From positions 62,001-126,000 of the forward strand of contig MGWO01000004.1 in assembly GCA_001801025.1 (NCBI GenBank): a DNA stretch of 64,000 bases. The letters run 5' to 3'. Each line of letters starts with the position of its first letter. Within the stretch, counting starts at the first letter, position 1. Made by a program: the position numbers and the translations under genes. The DNA is from Gallionellales bacterium GWA2_54_124. GTDB lineage: Bacteria > Pseudomonadota > Gammaproteobacteria > Burkholderiales > Gallionellaceae. Positions 9,162 to 18,002 of the stretch are shown one piece after another. The notes under the pieces were generated by a model. It was not told the origin of the DNA, did no database searches, and saw only the letters and a list, made by a program, of their open reading frames with translations.

Positions 9162-10328
9162 ATGGCGGAATATGAAAATCGATATGCAGGCACGAATGCC
9201 CAGCAAACAGTACTCGTAGTTGACGACACCAAGGATAACCTGACCATTATCGGCGAACTGCTGGAGCCGCACTATCGTGTCCGTCTAGCGCTTTCCGGAG
9301 AACGAGCACTCAAAGTCGCACAGATTGCCCCGGTTCCCGACCTGATTCTGCTTGATGTGATGATGCCGGATATGGACGGCTATGCTGTACTTGAACGACT
9401 GAGAGCCACTCCAGCCACAAGTGACATCCCGGTCATCTTTGTTACCGCCATGAACGCTACCGAGGATGAAGAAAAGGGATTGCATCTGGGCGCGGTCGAT
9501 TACGTCACCAAACCGATCCGGCCCGCCATCCTGCTGGCGCGCATCCAGACGCACCTCGAACTAAAACAAGCCAGAGATTGGCTCATGGATCAGAATGGCT
9601 ATCTGGAGAGCGAAGTCAAGCGCCGGATGTGGGAGAACGAACTGATCAAAGACATCAGTCTGAACGCCTTAGCGATGCTGGCTGAAAAGCGCGACAATGA
9701 AACGGGCAACCACCTGCATCGCACCCAGTCCTACGTCGAAGCCTTGATGGCGCACCTGTGCGACCACCCCCGTTTTCGCGATCACCTGAATGCTAAGCAA
9801 CGCGAGTTAATCGCCAAAGCAACACCGTTGCACGACATCGGGAAAGTGGGTATCCCCGATGCCATCCTACTCAAACCGGGTCGTTTGACGCCGGAAGAGT
9901 TCGAGATCATGAAGACCCATGCCCAGATTGGCGCAACCGCGCTAGAGGAAGCCATCAAACGCGTGCTGGGCAAAAATTTCGATATGCTAAAAATGGAGAG
10001 AGAGGATTCTCCGCTGGCCTTTATTGAGATGGCACTTCAGATTGCCGTCAGCCATCACGAAAAATGGGACGGTTCGGGCTATCCGAGCGGACTGGCAGGT
10101 GAAGCCATTCCCGTCAGCGCTCGCTTAATGGCATTGGCAGACGTGTTCGACGCCCTGATTTGCCGACGCCATTACAAAGATCCCGTCCCGATAGAAAAAG
10201 TAGTCGAGATTATTCGTGAAGGAAGAGGCAAACATTTCGACCCGGATATCGTTGATGCTTTCCTGAGTTTACAGGATCAGTTTATCGAAATCGCGCACCG
10301 TTTTTCAGACATTCCAGAGTCTAAATAG
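9162..10328 (+). CDS. Response regulator with HD-GYP c-di-GMP phosphodiesterase domain
   Basis: The 388-residue protein joins a receiver (residues about 16-130; acidic pair in VVDDT, phospho-acceptor Asp65 in LLDVMMPDMDG, Lys118 in TKP) through a short helix to an HD-GYP domain (about 165-365). The catalytic metal-binding features are all present: HDIGK (His224-Asp225), HAQIG, HHEKWDG (298-304) and GYP (306-308). It should hydrolyse c-di-GMP when its receiver is phosphorylated. It lies between kinases on the same strand and is the only enzymatic output within the island, so one of these kinases is the likely partner (inference). The start ATG at 9162 follows AAGGTATGACTG. Confidence 0.95.
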   Translation: MAEYENRYAGTNAQQTVLVVDDTKDNLTIIGELLEPHYRVRLALSGERALKVAQIAPVPDLILLDVMMPDMDGYAVLERLRATPATSDIPVIFVTAMNATEDEEKGLHLGAVDYVTKPIRPAILLARIQTHLELKQARDWLMDQNGYLESEVKRRMWENELIKDISLNALAMLAEKRDNETGNHLHRTQSYVEALMAHLCDHPRFRDHLNAKQRELIAKATPLHDIGKVGIPDAILLKPGRLTPEEFEIMKTHAQIGATALEEAIKRVLGKNFDMLKMEREDSPLAFIEMALQIAVSHHEKWDGSGYPSGLAGEAIPVSARLMALADVFDALICRRHYKDPVPIEKVVEIIREGRGKHFDPDIVDAFLSLQDQFIEIAHRFSDIPESK

Positions 10329-10351
10329 CCAATCAACGAATCGGAGCCATT

Positions 10352-10426
10352 ATGCAGGACGCATTCTATCTTTCTTCCGGCGACAATCTATTAAAGACCG
10401 TGACCGCTGCCTGGATGACGGCATGA
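10352..10426 (+). CDS. Possible 24-codon leader peptide before orphan Hpt gene
   Basis: An ATG at 10352 with GGAG five bases upstream opens a 24-residue frame (MQDAFYLSSGDNLLKTVTAA and four more) that ends in TGA overlapping the ATG at 10423 (ATGA). Its 3' half runs into the duplicated kinase sequence in a different frame. It looks like the surviving start of an unrelated gene, fused to the duplicated segment, that now provides ribosomes by translational coupling. Whether the peptide itself matters is unknown. Confidence 0.35.
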   Translation: MQDAFYLSSGDNLLKTVTAAWMTA

Positions 10427-11096
10427 ACGACTCCGTGGCCAAACCGGTGGAGCCCAATCATCTCTATGCGACCTTGCCGCCGCTGACTGCAGCGGCCAGC
10501 TCAACGCCCTCTTCCACGACGCCTCCCGCCAAAACCCATGATATAGCGCAATGGCTGGCTGGGATACCCGGCATCGATCTGGAGCGCGCTCTGAAAGTAG
10601 CGAACGGAAAGTACGAACGACTGGCGAAATACCTGCGCCATTTCCGCGAGGAACATCAGGACGACCTGGCGCACATCGCTCAACTCCAGACACAGGGAAA
10701 GCACGACGAAGCCGTACGTATGGCCCACACGCTCAAGGGACTGTTAGCTACATTCGGACTGACCGAACTGCAAATACAGGCAACGGCACTCGAAGCCGCC
10801 CTTAAATCTAACAACGGACAAGCTGCAACGCTTATAAGCGAAATGAAAACCGGGCTGGATGCACTGATGGGGGCAATCTCGCCGGCAGAGCAAAGGGCGA
10901 TAACGCCGGAATGCAGCGTGGCGGTGAACCCGGAGGAGCTGCGAACCCGGCTCCAGACCTTGCGAGCCAGTTTAGCCGCCTCCGACATGAAGAGTATACG
11001 TTTGTTCGAGGAGGTGCGCCCAATGCTCACGCAGTCCATCGGCGCGCCTAGCGACACCCTGGGGAAACTCATCGATAACTTCGAGTTCGAGGGGGC
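10393..11096 (+). repeat. Direct repeat copy 1, duplicated Hpt-encoding segment
   Basis: This segment is almost identical to 20107-20818, the 3' end of the kinase gene at 18003. By eye there are about ten substitutions over the last 640 bases. Copy 1 also has a 12-base deletion removing four residues at the receiver end, and more divergence in the first 45 bases. The similarity starts in the middle of the receiver domain and stops abruptly after GAGTTCGAGGGGGC. Both copies run in the same direction and bracket about 9 kb. Confidence 0.95.
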
Positions 11097-11160
11097 GCTG
11101 GCGACACTGGAGCAGATCGACAGTCTGATGCAAAGCGATGGTGATCTTAGAAACGCATGA
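10423..11160 (+). CDS. Orphan Hpt protein, duplicated kinase tail
   Basis: This encodes 245 residues. Residues 1-20 are the last bit of a receiver ([14 protein letters not shown]), residues about 40-150 an intact Hpt domain with His102 in MAHTLKGLL, and about 165-235 the C-terminal tail common to the neighbouring kinases. It is a copy of the end of the kinase at 18003, but its last residues (ATLEQIDSLMQSDGDLRNA) differ. The frame has stayed open and the phospho-accepting His is kept, so it may work as a free phosphotransfer protein rather than being a dead fragment. It has no good ribosome-binding site of its own; the four-base overlap with the small frame at 10352 suggests coupled translation. 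The alternative is a pseudogene left by recombination. Confidence 0.7.
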   Translation: MNDSVAKPVEPNHLYATLPPLTAAASSTPSSTTPPAKTHDIAQWLAGIPGIDLERALKVANGKYERLAKYLRHFREEHQDDLAHIAQLQTQGKHDEAVRMAHTLKGLLATFGLTELQIQATALEAALKSNNGQAATLISEMKTGLDALMGAISPAEQRAITPECSVAVNPEELRTRLQTLRASLAASDMKSIRLFEEVRPMLTQSIGAPSDTLGKLIDNFEFEGALATLEQIDSLMQSDGDLRNA

Positions 11161-11190
11161 GACACATTGGATTTTTTATACAGGTGAAAC

Positions 11191-12300
11191 TTGAAAATCT
11201 TATTTGATAAAACAGGCGCGCCCACAGCACTGAGCCAGATGTTGCAACAGTTGGATGCAGATGAGAGTGTCGCTTCGGTGCTGGTGTTCGCTGCCGATGG
11301 CAACGGATGGACGCCGACTGGCATTGACGACATTCTGCGAGCGGCGGCAAAGCCAGTGTTCGGCGGGATATTCCCTCAGGTACTGCACGATGCAGAACAT
11401 CTGGAAATAGGCACAGTCATCGTCGGATTGCCGAATGTCGCGCAAGTCGCCGTGGTCGATAGTTTGTCCGATCACGAGTGCGACTTCGGTGCGGCCATCG
11501 ATACCGCCTTTCCCCAAGCGATGAACCACGGCACAATGTTCATCCTAGTGGATGGTTTTTCACAGCGCATCAGTGCGCTCATCGATGCCGTGTTCAATAG
11601 CTTCGGCTTGTCCATCAACTACCTAGGTGGTGGCGGCGGTTCGCTGAGCTTGGTGCAAAAACCCTGCGTCATCACACCATCCGGTCTGCAACAAGATGTC
11701 GCCGTGTTGGCCTATATGGACATCAACAGCGGTGTCGGTGTGGCGCATGGGTGGGAACCCATTTCAACTGCGCACCGTGTCACCGAAGCCAAAGGTAATG
11801 TAGTCATCAGCCTAGACTGGCGGCCCGCCTTCGAGGTGTATCGAGAGGTGGTCGAACCCCACGCCGCGCAGCGTTTCAATGCAGACAATTTCTTCTCCAT
11901 CGCCAAGGCCTATCCACTGGGCATCGCCAAGCTAGGTACGGAAGTGATCGTGCGCGACCCCCTCATGCTGGATAGTGACAAACTGGTCTGCGTTGGGGAA
12001 GTACCCGTGGGTGCATTCGTCCATGTGCTGCACGGCAACCACGACACCCTGATCGCCGCAGCCAAACAAGCCAGACAAGGTGCTGAAGCCACGTTCTCTA
12101 GTGGACAACCGCACATCGAGCTGTTCGTGGATTGCATCTCGCGCGTACTCTTTTTGGAAAAGGAGTTCGACTTGGAATTGCTTGCGGCACGCAGCCCCAA
12201 CCTACCCATGGTGGGTGCTCTGACCATCGGCGAGATCGCCAACAATGGCCAAGACTACCTTGAGTTCTACAACAAGACTTCCGTCATCGCACTGATCTAA
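11191..12300 (+). CDS. FIST-domain sensor protein
   Basis: The protein has 369 residues and matches the FIST plus FIST_C architecture, a ligand-sensing module thought to bind small molecules such as amino acids. Supporting patterns are the LGGGGGS loop around residue 150, alternating beta-strands such as [14 protein letters not shown], and the closing FIST_C pattern [22 protein letters not shown]. There is no signal peptide or membrane helix, so it is cytosolic. The start is a TTG at 11191, preceded by AGGTGA; no ATG fits the frame. The next gene, a soluble hybrid kinase, begins eight bases after its stop, and FIST proteins are known to occur beside or fused to kinases. It is therefore the likely sensory subunit of that kinase (inference). 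The ligand is unknown. Confidence 0.9.
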   Translation: MKILFDKTGAPTALSQMLQQLDADESVASVLVFAADGNGWTPTGIDDILRAAAKPVFGGIFPQVLHDAEHLEIGTVIVGLPNVAQVAVVDSLSDHECDFGAAIDTAFPQAMNHGTMFILVDGFSQRISALIDAVFNSFGLSINYLGGGGGSLSLVQKPCVITPSGLQQDVAVLAYMDINSGVGVAHGWEPISTAHRVTEAKGNVVISLDWRPAFEVYREVVEPHAAQRFNADNFFSIAKAYPLGIAKLGTEVIVRDPLMLDSDKLVCVGEVPVGAFVHVLHGNHDTLIAAAKQARQGAEATFSSGQPHIELFVDCISRVLFLEKEFDLELLAARSPNLPMVGALTIGEIANNGQDYLEFYNKTSVIALI

Positions 12301-12308
12301 AACGCATC

Positions 12309-14609
12309 ATGAACACGGAAAACTGGTTACAACGCGAAGTCCTGTATGAGATCGCCATGGCGATCGGGGGTGAACTCGACAGTGCTAAGATGTTGAACGC
12401 TTGCTTGCCTGTCTTCCTGCGCCGCTTGGGAGGCGCGTCCATCTGTATTCTGGAAGCACGTGCCACCGACAATACGCCTGACTACCATCCGATCTGGGTT
12501 CTGCCGCGCAATGCGGATTTTTCCGCAGTCATCCCGCTACTCTCCGCACATCACGCCGCTGCGCCGCTGCCCATCCCTTTGCTCGCGTCAGCGATGCAAA
12601 ACCAATACGCATGGCGATTGCCCGGATTCGGCGTATTGATCCTGACCCACCGTGGTTTGCCCACCAATCTGGTGCGAGAGATCGAACAGCTTGCCCATAA
12701 ACTCGCTAACGCCCTATTGGCGTGTCACCAGCATGCCAATTTGCTGGAAGCCCGCGACGGCGCCAATAAAGCCAGCGAAGCCAAGAGTGCGTTCCTGGCG
12801 AACATGTCGCATGAGATCCGCACGCCGATGAACGCCATCATGGGACTGGCTCACCTGATCGGACAGGAGGGTGTCAGCGAAAAGCAAAAGGTACAACTGA
12901 GCAAGATCGACGGCGCAGCGCGGCATCTGTTGGGCATCATCAACGACATCCTTGATTTCTCCAAGATCGAGGCAGGAAAATTGGAACTCGCCACCAGCGA
13001 CTTCAAACTCGACAGCATCGCGTCCAACGTTCTTACCCTGATCGGCAACGCGGCCCGAGCCAAGGGGTTGGAGGTGATCATAGATATGGACGGCCTGCCC
13101 ACCTATCTGCGTGGCGATGGATTGCGCTTGGGGCAGATCCTGCTCAACTTTGCGGGTAACGCGGTCAAGTTCACAGAGCGCGGCAGTATCCGACTGACCG
13201 GTCGCGCCCTCCCGCATGAGGGCAATGATGTTTGGTGCCGCTTTGAAGTGCGCGACACGGGCATCGGCATCACCTTGGAACACCAAGCGCGCCTATTCAC
13301 TGCCTTTGAACAGGCTGATGCATCCACCACCCGCCAATACGGCGGCACCGGCCTCGGGCTGGCCATCTCCCGACGCTTGGCCGAGTTGATGGGAGGTAGC
13401 GTCGGAGTTGATAGCTCGGACGGTCACGGTAGTACCTTCTGGGTCGAGTTGCCGCTTGGTTTAGCTGAGGCCAGCACGGAAGAACAAACGGCGGACACCT
13501 TCGATCACGGCGACCTGACTCGGCGCCTAGCCCAGCATGGCGGTCATCGCCTGCTGCTGGCCGAGGATAACCCGCTGAATCAGGAAGTCGCGCTGGCGCT
13601 GTTGCATGAGGTCGGACTCGATGCAGATGTCGTTGACAATGGCGCACAAGCCGTCGAAGCGGCACGCAGAAGTCCCTATGACCTGATCCTGATGGACATG
13701 CAAATGCCCGTGATGGACGGGCTGGAGGCGACCCGCCAGATCCGCGCACTGCCGTGTCATGCGCAGACACCCATCCTCGCGATGACCGCTAACGTCTTCC
13801 ATGAAGACAAGGCCCGTTGTTTAGCCGCTGGTATGACTGACTTCGTTGCAAAACCCGTGGAACCGGACCATCTCTACACCACCTTGTTGCGTTGGTTACC
13901 TACAGTGAATCATGCCACGCCCATACCGACGCTTCCGTCACGTCCGACCGATCAGGCCGAAGTACAAGGTCGACTCGCAGCCATCCCCGGACTTGACTTG
14001 GATCTAGCACTGAAAGTGGCCAGTGGCAATGCCGGGCGACTCCTCAAATTTCTGCATCACTTCCAAGATGAACATGCGGAGGACGCGCAACGGATTCGGC
14101 AGTTCCTGTTACAGGGTAAATCCGCAGATGCCATGCGTACAGCGCACCCCCTCAAAGGTTTGCTCGGCACTTTCGGTTTGGGGAGACTGCAAGAATTGGC
14201 TGCCGAACTCGAGACGACGCTGCGTAGTGGGGACACTACCCACGAGGATTTGCTGGCATGCTTGGAAGCTGATTTCGCATCGCTGATAGGCGAGCTCAAG
14301 CAATTGACGACAGCAAAGCTGGCAGCGCCCTCGACAGCGGTCACTCATGATAGAAGGGCTTTGCAACAGCGATTACAGGAGCTTCGCGTTCAGCTCGAAA
14401 AGGCTGATTTGGTCAGCTCACGAGTCTATGAGGAAATCCAGCCCTCTCTCTCAGTGAGGGTGGGCGAGCTGGCGAACGACTTGAGTCGTCACATCGAGAA
14501 CTTCGAGTTCGACGAAGCGCTGGAAGCCTTGGATCGCATCGATCAACATCTTGGAAGCACCGTGAAAATGCATGTCACATTGCCCCCTGCAAACATCGTG
14601 TCGGCGTAA
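12309..14609 (+). CDS. Soluble hybrid histidine kinase with receiver and Hpt
   Basis: The 766-residue protein has no membrane helix. The N-terminal 145 residues form a GAF-like region without a named match. Then come HisKA (His168 in [10 protein letters not shown]), HATPase (N box [24 protein letters not shown]), a receiver with phospho-acceptor Asp463 in [11 protein letters not shown], an Hpt domain with His613 in TAHPLKGLL, and the common C-terminal tail. Note Pro in place of Thr after the Hpt histidine compared with the neighbours (AHPLKG against AHTLKG). It is translated directly after the FIST gene with an eight-base gap, which makes the pair a probable FIST-kinase signalling unit. The final phosphate acceptor is not encoded in the same operon. 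Confidence 0.93.
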   Translation: MNTENWLQREVLYEIAMAIGGELDSAKMLNACLPVFLRRLGGASICILEARATDNTPDYHPIWVLPRNADFSAVIPLLSAHHAAAPLPIPLLASAMQNQYAWRLPGFGVLILTHRGLPTNLVREIEQLAHKLANALLACHQHANLLEARDGANKASEAKSAFLANMSHEIRTPMNAIMGLAHLIGQEGVSEKQKVQLSKIDGAARHLLGIINDILDFSKIEAGKLELATSDFKLDSIASNVLTLIGNAARAKGLEVIIDMDGLPTYLRGDGLRLGQILLNFAGNAVKFTERGSIRLTGRALPHEGNDVWCRFEVRDTGIGITLEHQARLFTAFEQADASTTRQYGGTGLGLAISRRLAELMGGSVGVDSSDGHGSTFWVELPLGLAEASTEEQTADTFDHGDLTRRLAQHGGHRLLLAEDNPLNQEVALALLHEVGLDADVVDNGAQAVEAARRSPYDLILMDMQMPVMDGLEATRQIRALPCHAQTPILAMTANVFHEDKARCLAAGMTDFVAKPVEPDHLYTTLLRWLPTVNHATPIPTLPSRPTDQAEVQGRLAAIPGLDLDLALKVASGNAGRLLKFLHHFQDEHAEDAQRIRQFLLQGKSADAMRTAHPLKGLLGTFGLGRLQELAAELETTLRSGDTTHEDLLACLEADFASLIGELKQLTTAKLAAPSTAVTHDRRALQQRLQELRVQLEKADLVSSRVYEEIQPSLSVRVGELANDLSRHIENFEFDEALEALDRIDQHLGSTVKMHVTLPPANIVSA

Positions 14610-14638
14610 TGACGATCCCTACTAGGAGTACATAAAAA

Positions 14639-17600
14639 ATGAACACTCACACCCGCGAACATACTTTGGCTGAAGCCGAAGTTGCCAGCACGGGCTTGTC
14701 GATATCGCATATCTGGCAGGTCGCCATGCTGGGCATCCTGCTCTCCTTCGCTCTATACTTAATGTTTGAACGGATACAGAACAGTCAGACTGAGGAAGCT
14801 TTCAAGCGGATAGCGCAGGATCACGGGACACAAGTGCAAGTCTCCCTGAAAAGCGGGCTGAGCGTGATCGGATCGACACGCGCGTTTTATCAGGCCTCGG
14901 ACTTCGTCAGCCGCAATGAATTCAAGCGTTATGCCCAAACCCTGCTGGCAGAGCACGCTCAGCTGCATGCCCTAGGATGGGTGCCGAAGGTGTCGCACGC
15001 CGAACGGGCTACTTTTGAAGCCTTGGCTCGCAAGGAGGGACTAGCCGGCTTCGGCTTCAACGAACTGGATGCACAAGGCAAGTTGTCGCATGCGACCCCG
15101 CACGAAGAATATTTTCCCGTCTATTACCTTGAACCCCAATCCGGAAATGAACGAGGCCTGGGGCTCGATATTTTCTCCGAATCCAAGCGACACGAAGCGA
15201 TGATCATATCGCGCGACTCGGGTGCATTGATAGCCACCGCCCCGCTGAAGCTGGCGAATAACAATGGAGACAAAGGCGTTCTCGTTTTTGAACCTTTTTA
15301 CCGCGCACATGCGCGACTCGACACCCCCGCACAACGGCAACAGGCCTTGACAGGGTTCCTCTTCGGAGCGTATCAGCCAGATCGTATCGTTGATGAAGGT
15401 CTCCGAAAAATATCGACGGGGGGCGTGGACATTGCCCTGATCGATGAAATGGCGCCAGCGCAGGAGCGCATCCTTCACTTCCATGCTTCTCGTTCGCGCG
15501 ACAAGCGTACAACTTTCGGCCCGGACGATCAGGCCGCAGAAGCGCGTTTGGGTTTGCATTGGCGTTATGAGTTGAGCATGCCAGGCCGCCACTGGTCATT
15601 ACTGATTACCCCGGCACCGGCCTTCTGGCAGCAACATGCGCAATACACATCCAGTATCGTGCTTGCAAGCGGCCTGTTACTGACCTTGCTGCTAACCCTG
15701 CTGCTCAGAAAAATCCGCAATGATCGCCGGGCGCTGACGGAATCCAGAAGTTTCCTGCGCACCATCATCAATGCCGTGCCGATGCGGGTTTTCTGGAAAG
15801 ACCGTGAGCTCCGCTATCTGGGTTGCAATCCCTTGTTTGCCAAAGATGCAGGCAAGGCGAGTCCGGAAGACGTGCTAGGCAAAGATGATACTCAGATGGG
15901 GTGGGCGAAAAACGCACCACTGTATCAAGCTGATGACCGTGCAGTCATGCAGACCGGTGTGCCACGCTTGGGATACGAGGAGCAGCAGACCACACCGGAC
16001 GGACAATCTATCTGGCTACGCACATCGAAAGTACCGCTCAAGGATGAGCACGGCCACACCATCGGCATCGTCGGCATCTATGATGACGTGACCGAACAGC
16101 GGCAGATGCTGGATGAGTTGAATCTCCACCGTCAACACCTGCAAATGCTGGTCGAACAACGCACGCTAGACCTGAATCAGGCCAAGGAAGCTGCCGAGGC
16201 CGCCAATCTGGCCAAAAGCCACTTCCTGTCCAACATGTCACACGAGATACGCACCCCCATGAACTCGATCATGGGGTTCACCCACCTGTTGCAGGCTGAA
16301 ATCACCGATCCTGAACAGGCGCAGAAACTGGCCAAGATACGCACCTCCTCCCATCACCTGCTGAGCATTCTCAACGACATTCTGGATATCTCCAAGATCG
16401 AAGCCGAACGCCTTGCCTTAGAGTCCGTCCCGCTCGCTGTCGAAGCCATTGTCGACCATGTCCAAAGCATGCTCGCTGATGCAGTGCAAGCCAAAGGTTT
16501 GGTGCTGACGGTAGAGATCGACCCGCGCCTAAAGGGTGCCTATTTCCTCGGCGACCCCTTGCGATTGCGTCAGATACTGATCAACTTCACCAACAACGCG
16601 ATCAAGTTCACAGCGTCCGGGCAGATCATCCTGCGCGCGCGCATCGAAGCCGAACACGCGGAAGATGCTGACCTGCGTTTCGAGACCCAAGACACCGGTA
16701 TCGGCATCGCCGAAGCCGATCAGGCCAGGATCTTCGACGCTTTCGAGCAGGCCGAAGCCTCAACCACACGCAAGCACGGCGGCACAGGTCTTGGTTTGGC
16801 GATCAGCCGCAAACTGGCACGCATGATGGGGGGTGACAGCGGGGTCATCAGCCAGCTGGGCGCGGGCAGCACCTTCTGGTTTAGCACGCGCCTGAAACGC
16901 AGCAATATCCCAGCTGTTATCCAGAATACAGAGGCTCGCCCGATCAGCACTCGCGCACGCATCCTGCTGGCGGAAGACAATCCGCTCAATCAGGAAGTCG
17001 CACTGGCCCTACTACAGAACATCGGCCTCCACGCGGACATTGCATCGAACGGGGCGGAAGCTGTTGAGGCCGCGCGCCGCGTGGACTATGAATTGATCCT
17101 GATGGACATGCAAATGCCGATGATGGATGGCTTGGAAGCCACTCGCCAAATCCGCCAATTGCCAGGTTATGTTGAAACGCCCATTATCGCCTTGACTGCC
17201 AACGCCTTCAACGAAGACAAGGCTCGTTGCCTGACGGCTGGCATGAACGACTTTGTATCCAAACCCGTCGAAGCTGACCTTTTGTATGCGACCTTGTTGC
17301 GCTGGCTGCCGGCACAATCGACGTGCCCCCCAACCGATACTCCGACACCTCAGGCACTCACAGAGGCCGGGGAAGAGGACCGGGTGCTGGCGTCCATCCC
17401 CGGCATGGACTTGGAGCGCGCTTTAAAAGTGGCGAACGGCAAGCACGACCGACTGCTAAAATTCCTGCGCCATTTCCGCGAGGATCACCAGGAAGAGTTA
17501 CAACGCATCACCGACGCGTGCGCGCAGGGAAAACGTGAAGAAGCCGTGCGCATGTCGCATACACTCAAAGGATTGTTCGGCACTTTCGGTCTATCTCAAT

Positions 17601-18001
17601 TGCATGCCCAAGCAGCCGAACTGGAAGCGGCATTAAACACGGGGAATGTTCATCCGGACAACTTGCTGGCACGCTTAAATACAGGCATGAACCAACTGAT
17701 GGATTCGCTACGACTGTTGCCTGAAGAAATTCAGCCTACCCCCTCAGAGATACCGATGAACATCGACTGGGAGGCATTGCGCCACGATCTGGACATTTTG
17801 CTCAACAAACTTGGCAACGCGGATATTTCCAGCGCCCGTCAATTCGCAAGGCTGCAAGCGAAGTTGACTGCAGCGGTTGGCGAGGCCGCAGTCAAGCTCG
17901 GCGAACAGATCGATAATTTTGAATACGATGAGGCGCAGCAAACGCTACAAGTCATCCTGAACGAAGAACCGCGCCTACACAAAAACAGCGAAGGTGTCTG
18001 A
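14639..18001 (+). CDS. CHASE-PAS hybrid histidine kinase with receiver and Hpt
   Basis: The 1120-residue inner-membrane kinase begins with one helix (about 25-43). A periplasmic CHASE domain follows (about 70-290, with [16 protein letters not shown] and [10 protein letters not shown] blocks), then a second helix (about 338-357). Further on are a PAS domain (about 372-485), HisKA with His535 in [10 protein letters not shown], HATPase ([16 protein letters not shown]), a receiver with Asp823 in [11 protein letters not shown], an Hpt domain with His974 in MSHTLKGLF, and the shared tail. CHASE domains sense small extracellular ligands; which one is unknown. An AGGAG site precedes the ATG. Its stop overlaps the region of the next kinase start, so the two are probably co-translated. 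Confidence 0.95.
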   Translation: MNTHTREHTLAEAEVASTGLSISHIWQVAMLGILLSFALYLMFERIQNSQTEEAFKRIAQDHGTQVQVSLKSGLSVIGSTRAFYQASDFVSRNEFKRYAQTLLAEHAQLHALGWVPKVSHAERATFEALARKEGLAGFGFNELDAQGKLSHATPHEEYFPVYYLEPQSGNERGLGLDIFSESKRHEAMIISRDSGALIATAPLKLANNNGDKGVLVFEPFYRAHARLDTPAQRQQALTGFLFGAYQPDRIVDEGLRKISTGGVDIALIDEMAPAQERILHFHASRSRDKRTTFGPDDQAAEARLGLHWRYELSMPGRHWSLLITPAPAFWQQHAQYTSSIVLASGLLLTLLLTLLLRKIRNDRRALTESRSFLRTIINAVPMRVFWKDRELRYLGCNPLFAKDAGKASPEDVLGKDDTQMGWAKNAPLYQADDRAVMQTGVPRLGYEEQQTTPDGQSIWLRTSKVPLKDEHGHTIGIVGIYDDVTEQRQMLDELNLHRQHLQMLVEQRTLDLNQAKEAAEAANLAKSHFLSNMSHEIRTPMNSIMGFTHLLQAEITDPEQAQKLAKIRTSSHHLLSILNDILDISKIEAERLALESVPLAVEAIVDHVQSMLADAVQAKGLVLTVEIDPRLKGAYFLGDPLRLRQILINFTNNAIKFTASGQIILRARIEAEHAEDADLRFETQDTGIGIAEADQARIFDAFEQAEASTTRKHGGTGLGLAISRKLARMMGGDSGVISQLGAGSTFWFSTRLKRSNIPAVIQNTEARPISTRARILLAEDNPLNQEVALALLQNIGLHADIASNGAEAVEAARRVDYELILMDMQMPMMDGLEATRQIRQLPGYVETPIIALTANAFNEDKARCLTAGMNDFVSKPVEADLLYATLLRWLPAQSTCPPTDTPTPQALTEAGEEDRVLASIPGMDLERALKVANGKHDRLLKFLRHFREDHQEELQRITDACAQGKREEAVRMSHTLKGLFGTFGLSQLHAQAAELEAALNTGNVHPDNLLARLNTGMNQLMDSLRLLPEEIQPTPSEIPMNIDWEALRHDLDILLNKLGNADISSARQFARLQAKLTAAVGEAAVKLGEQIDNFEYDEAQQTLQVILNEEPRLHKNSEGV

Positions 18002-18002
18002 C

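Noticed and set aside
9005..9247. Minus-strand frame of 80 codons opposite the start of the HD-GYP gene
   Set aside because: It overlaps the well-supported REC-HD-GYP start and has no recognisable domain or ribosome-binding site.
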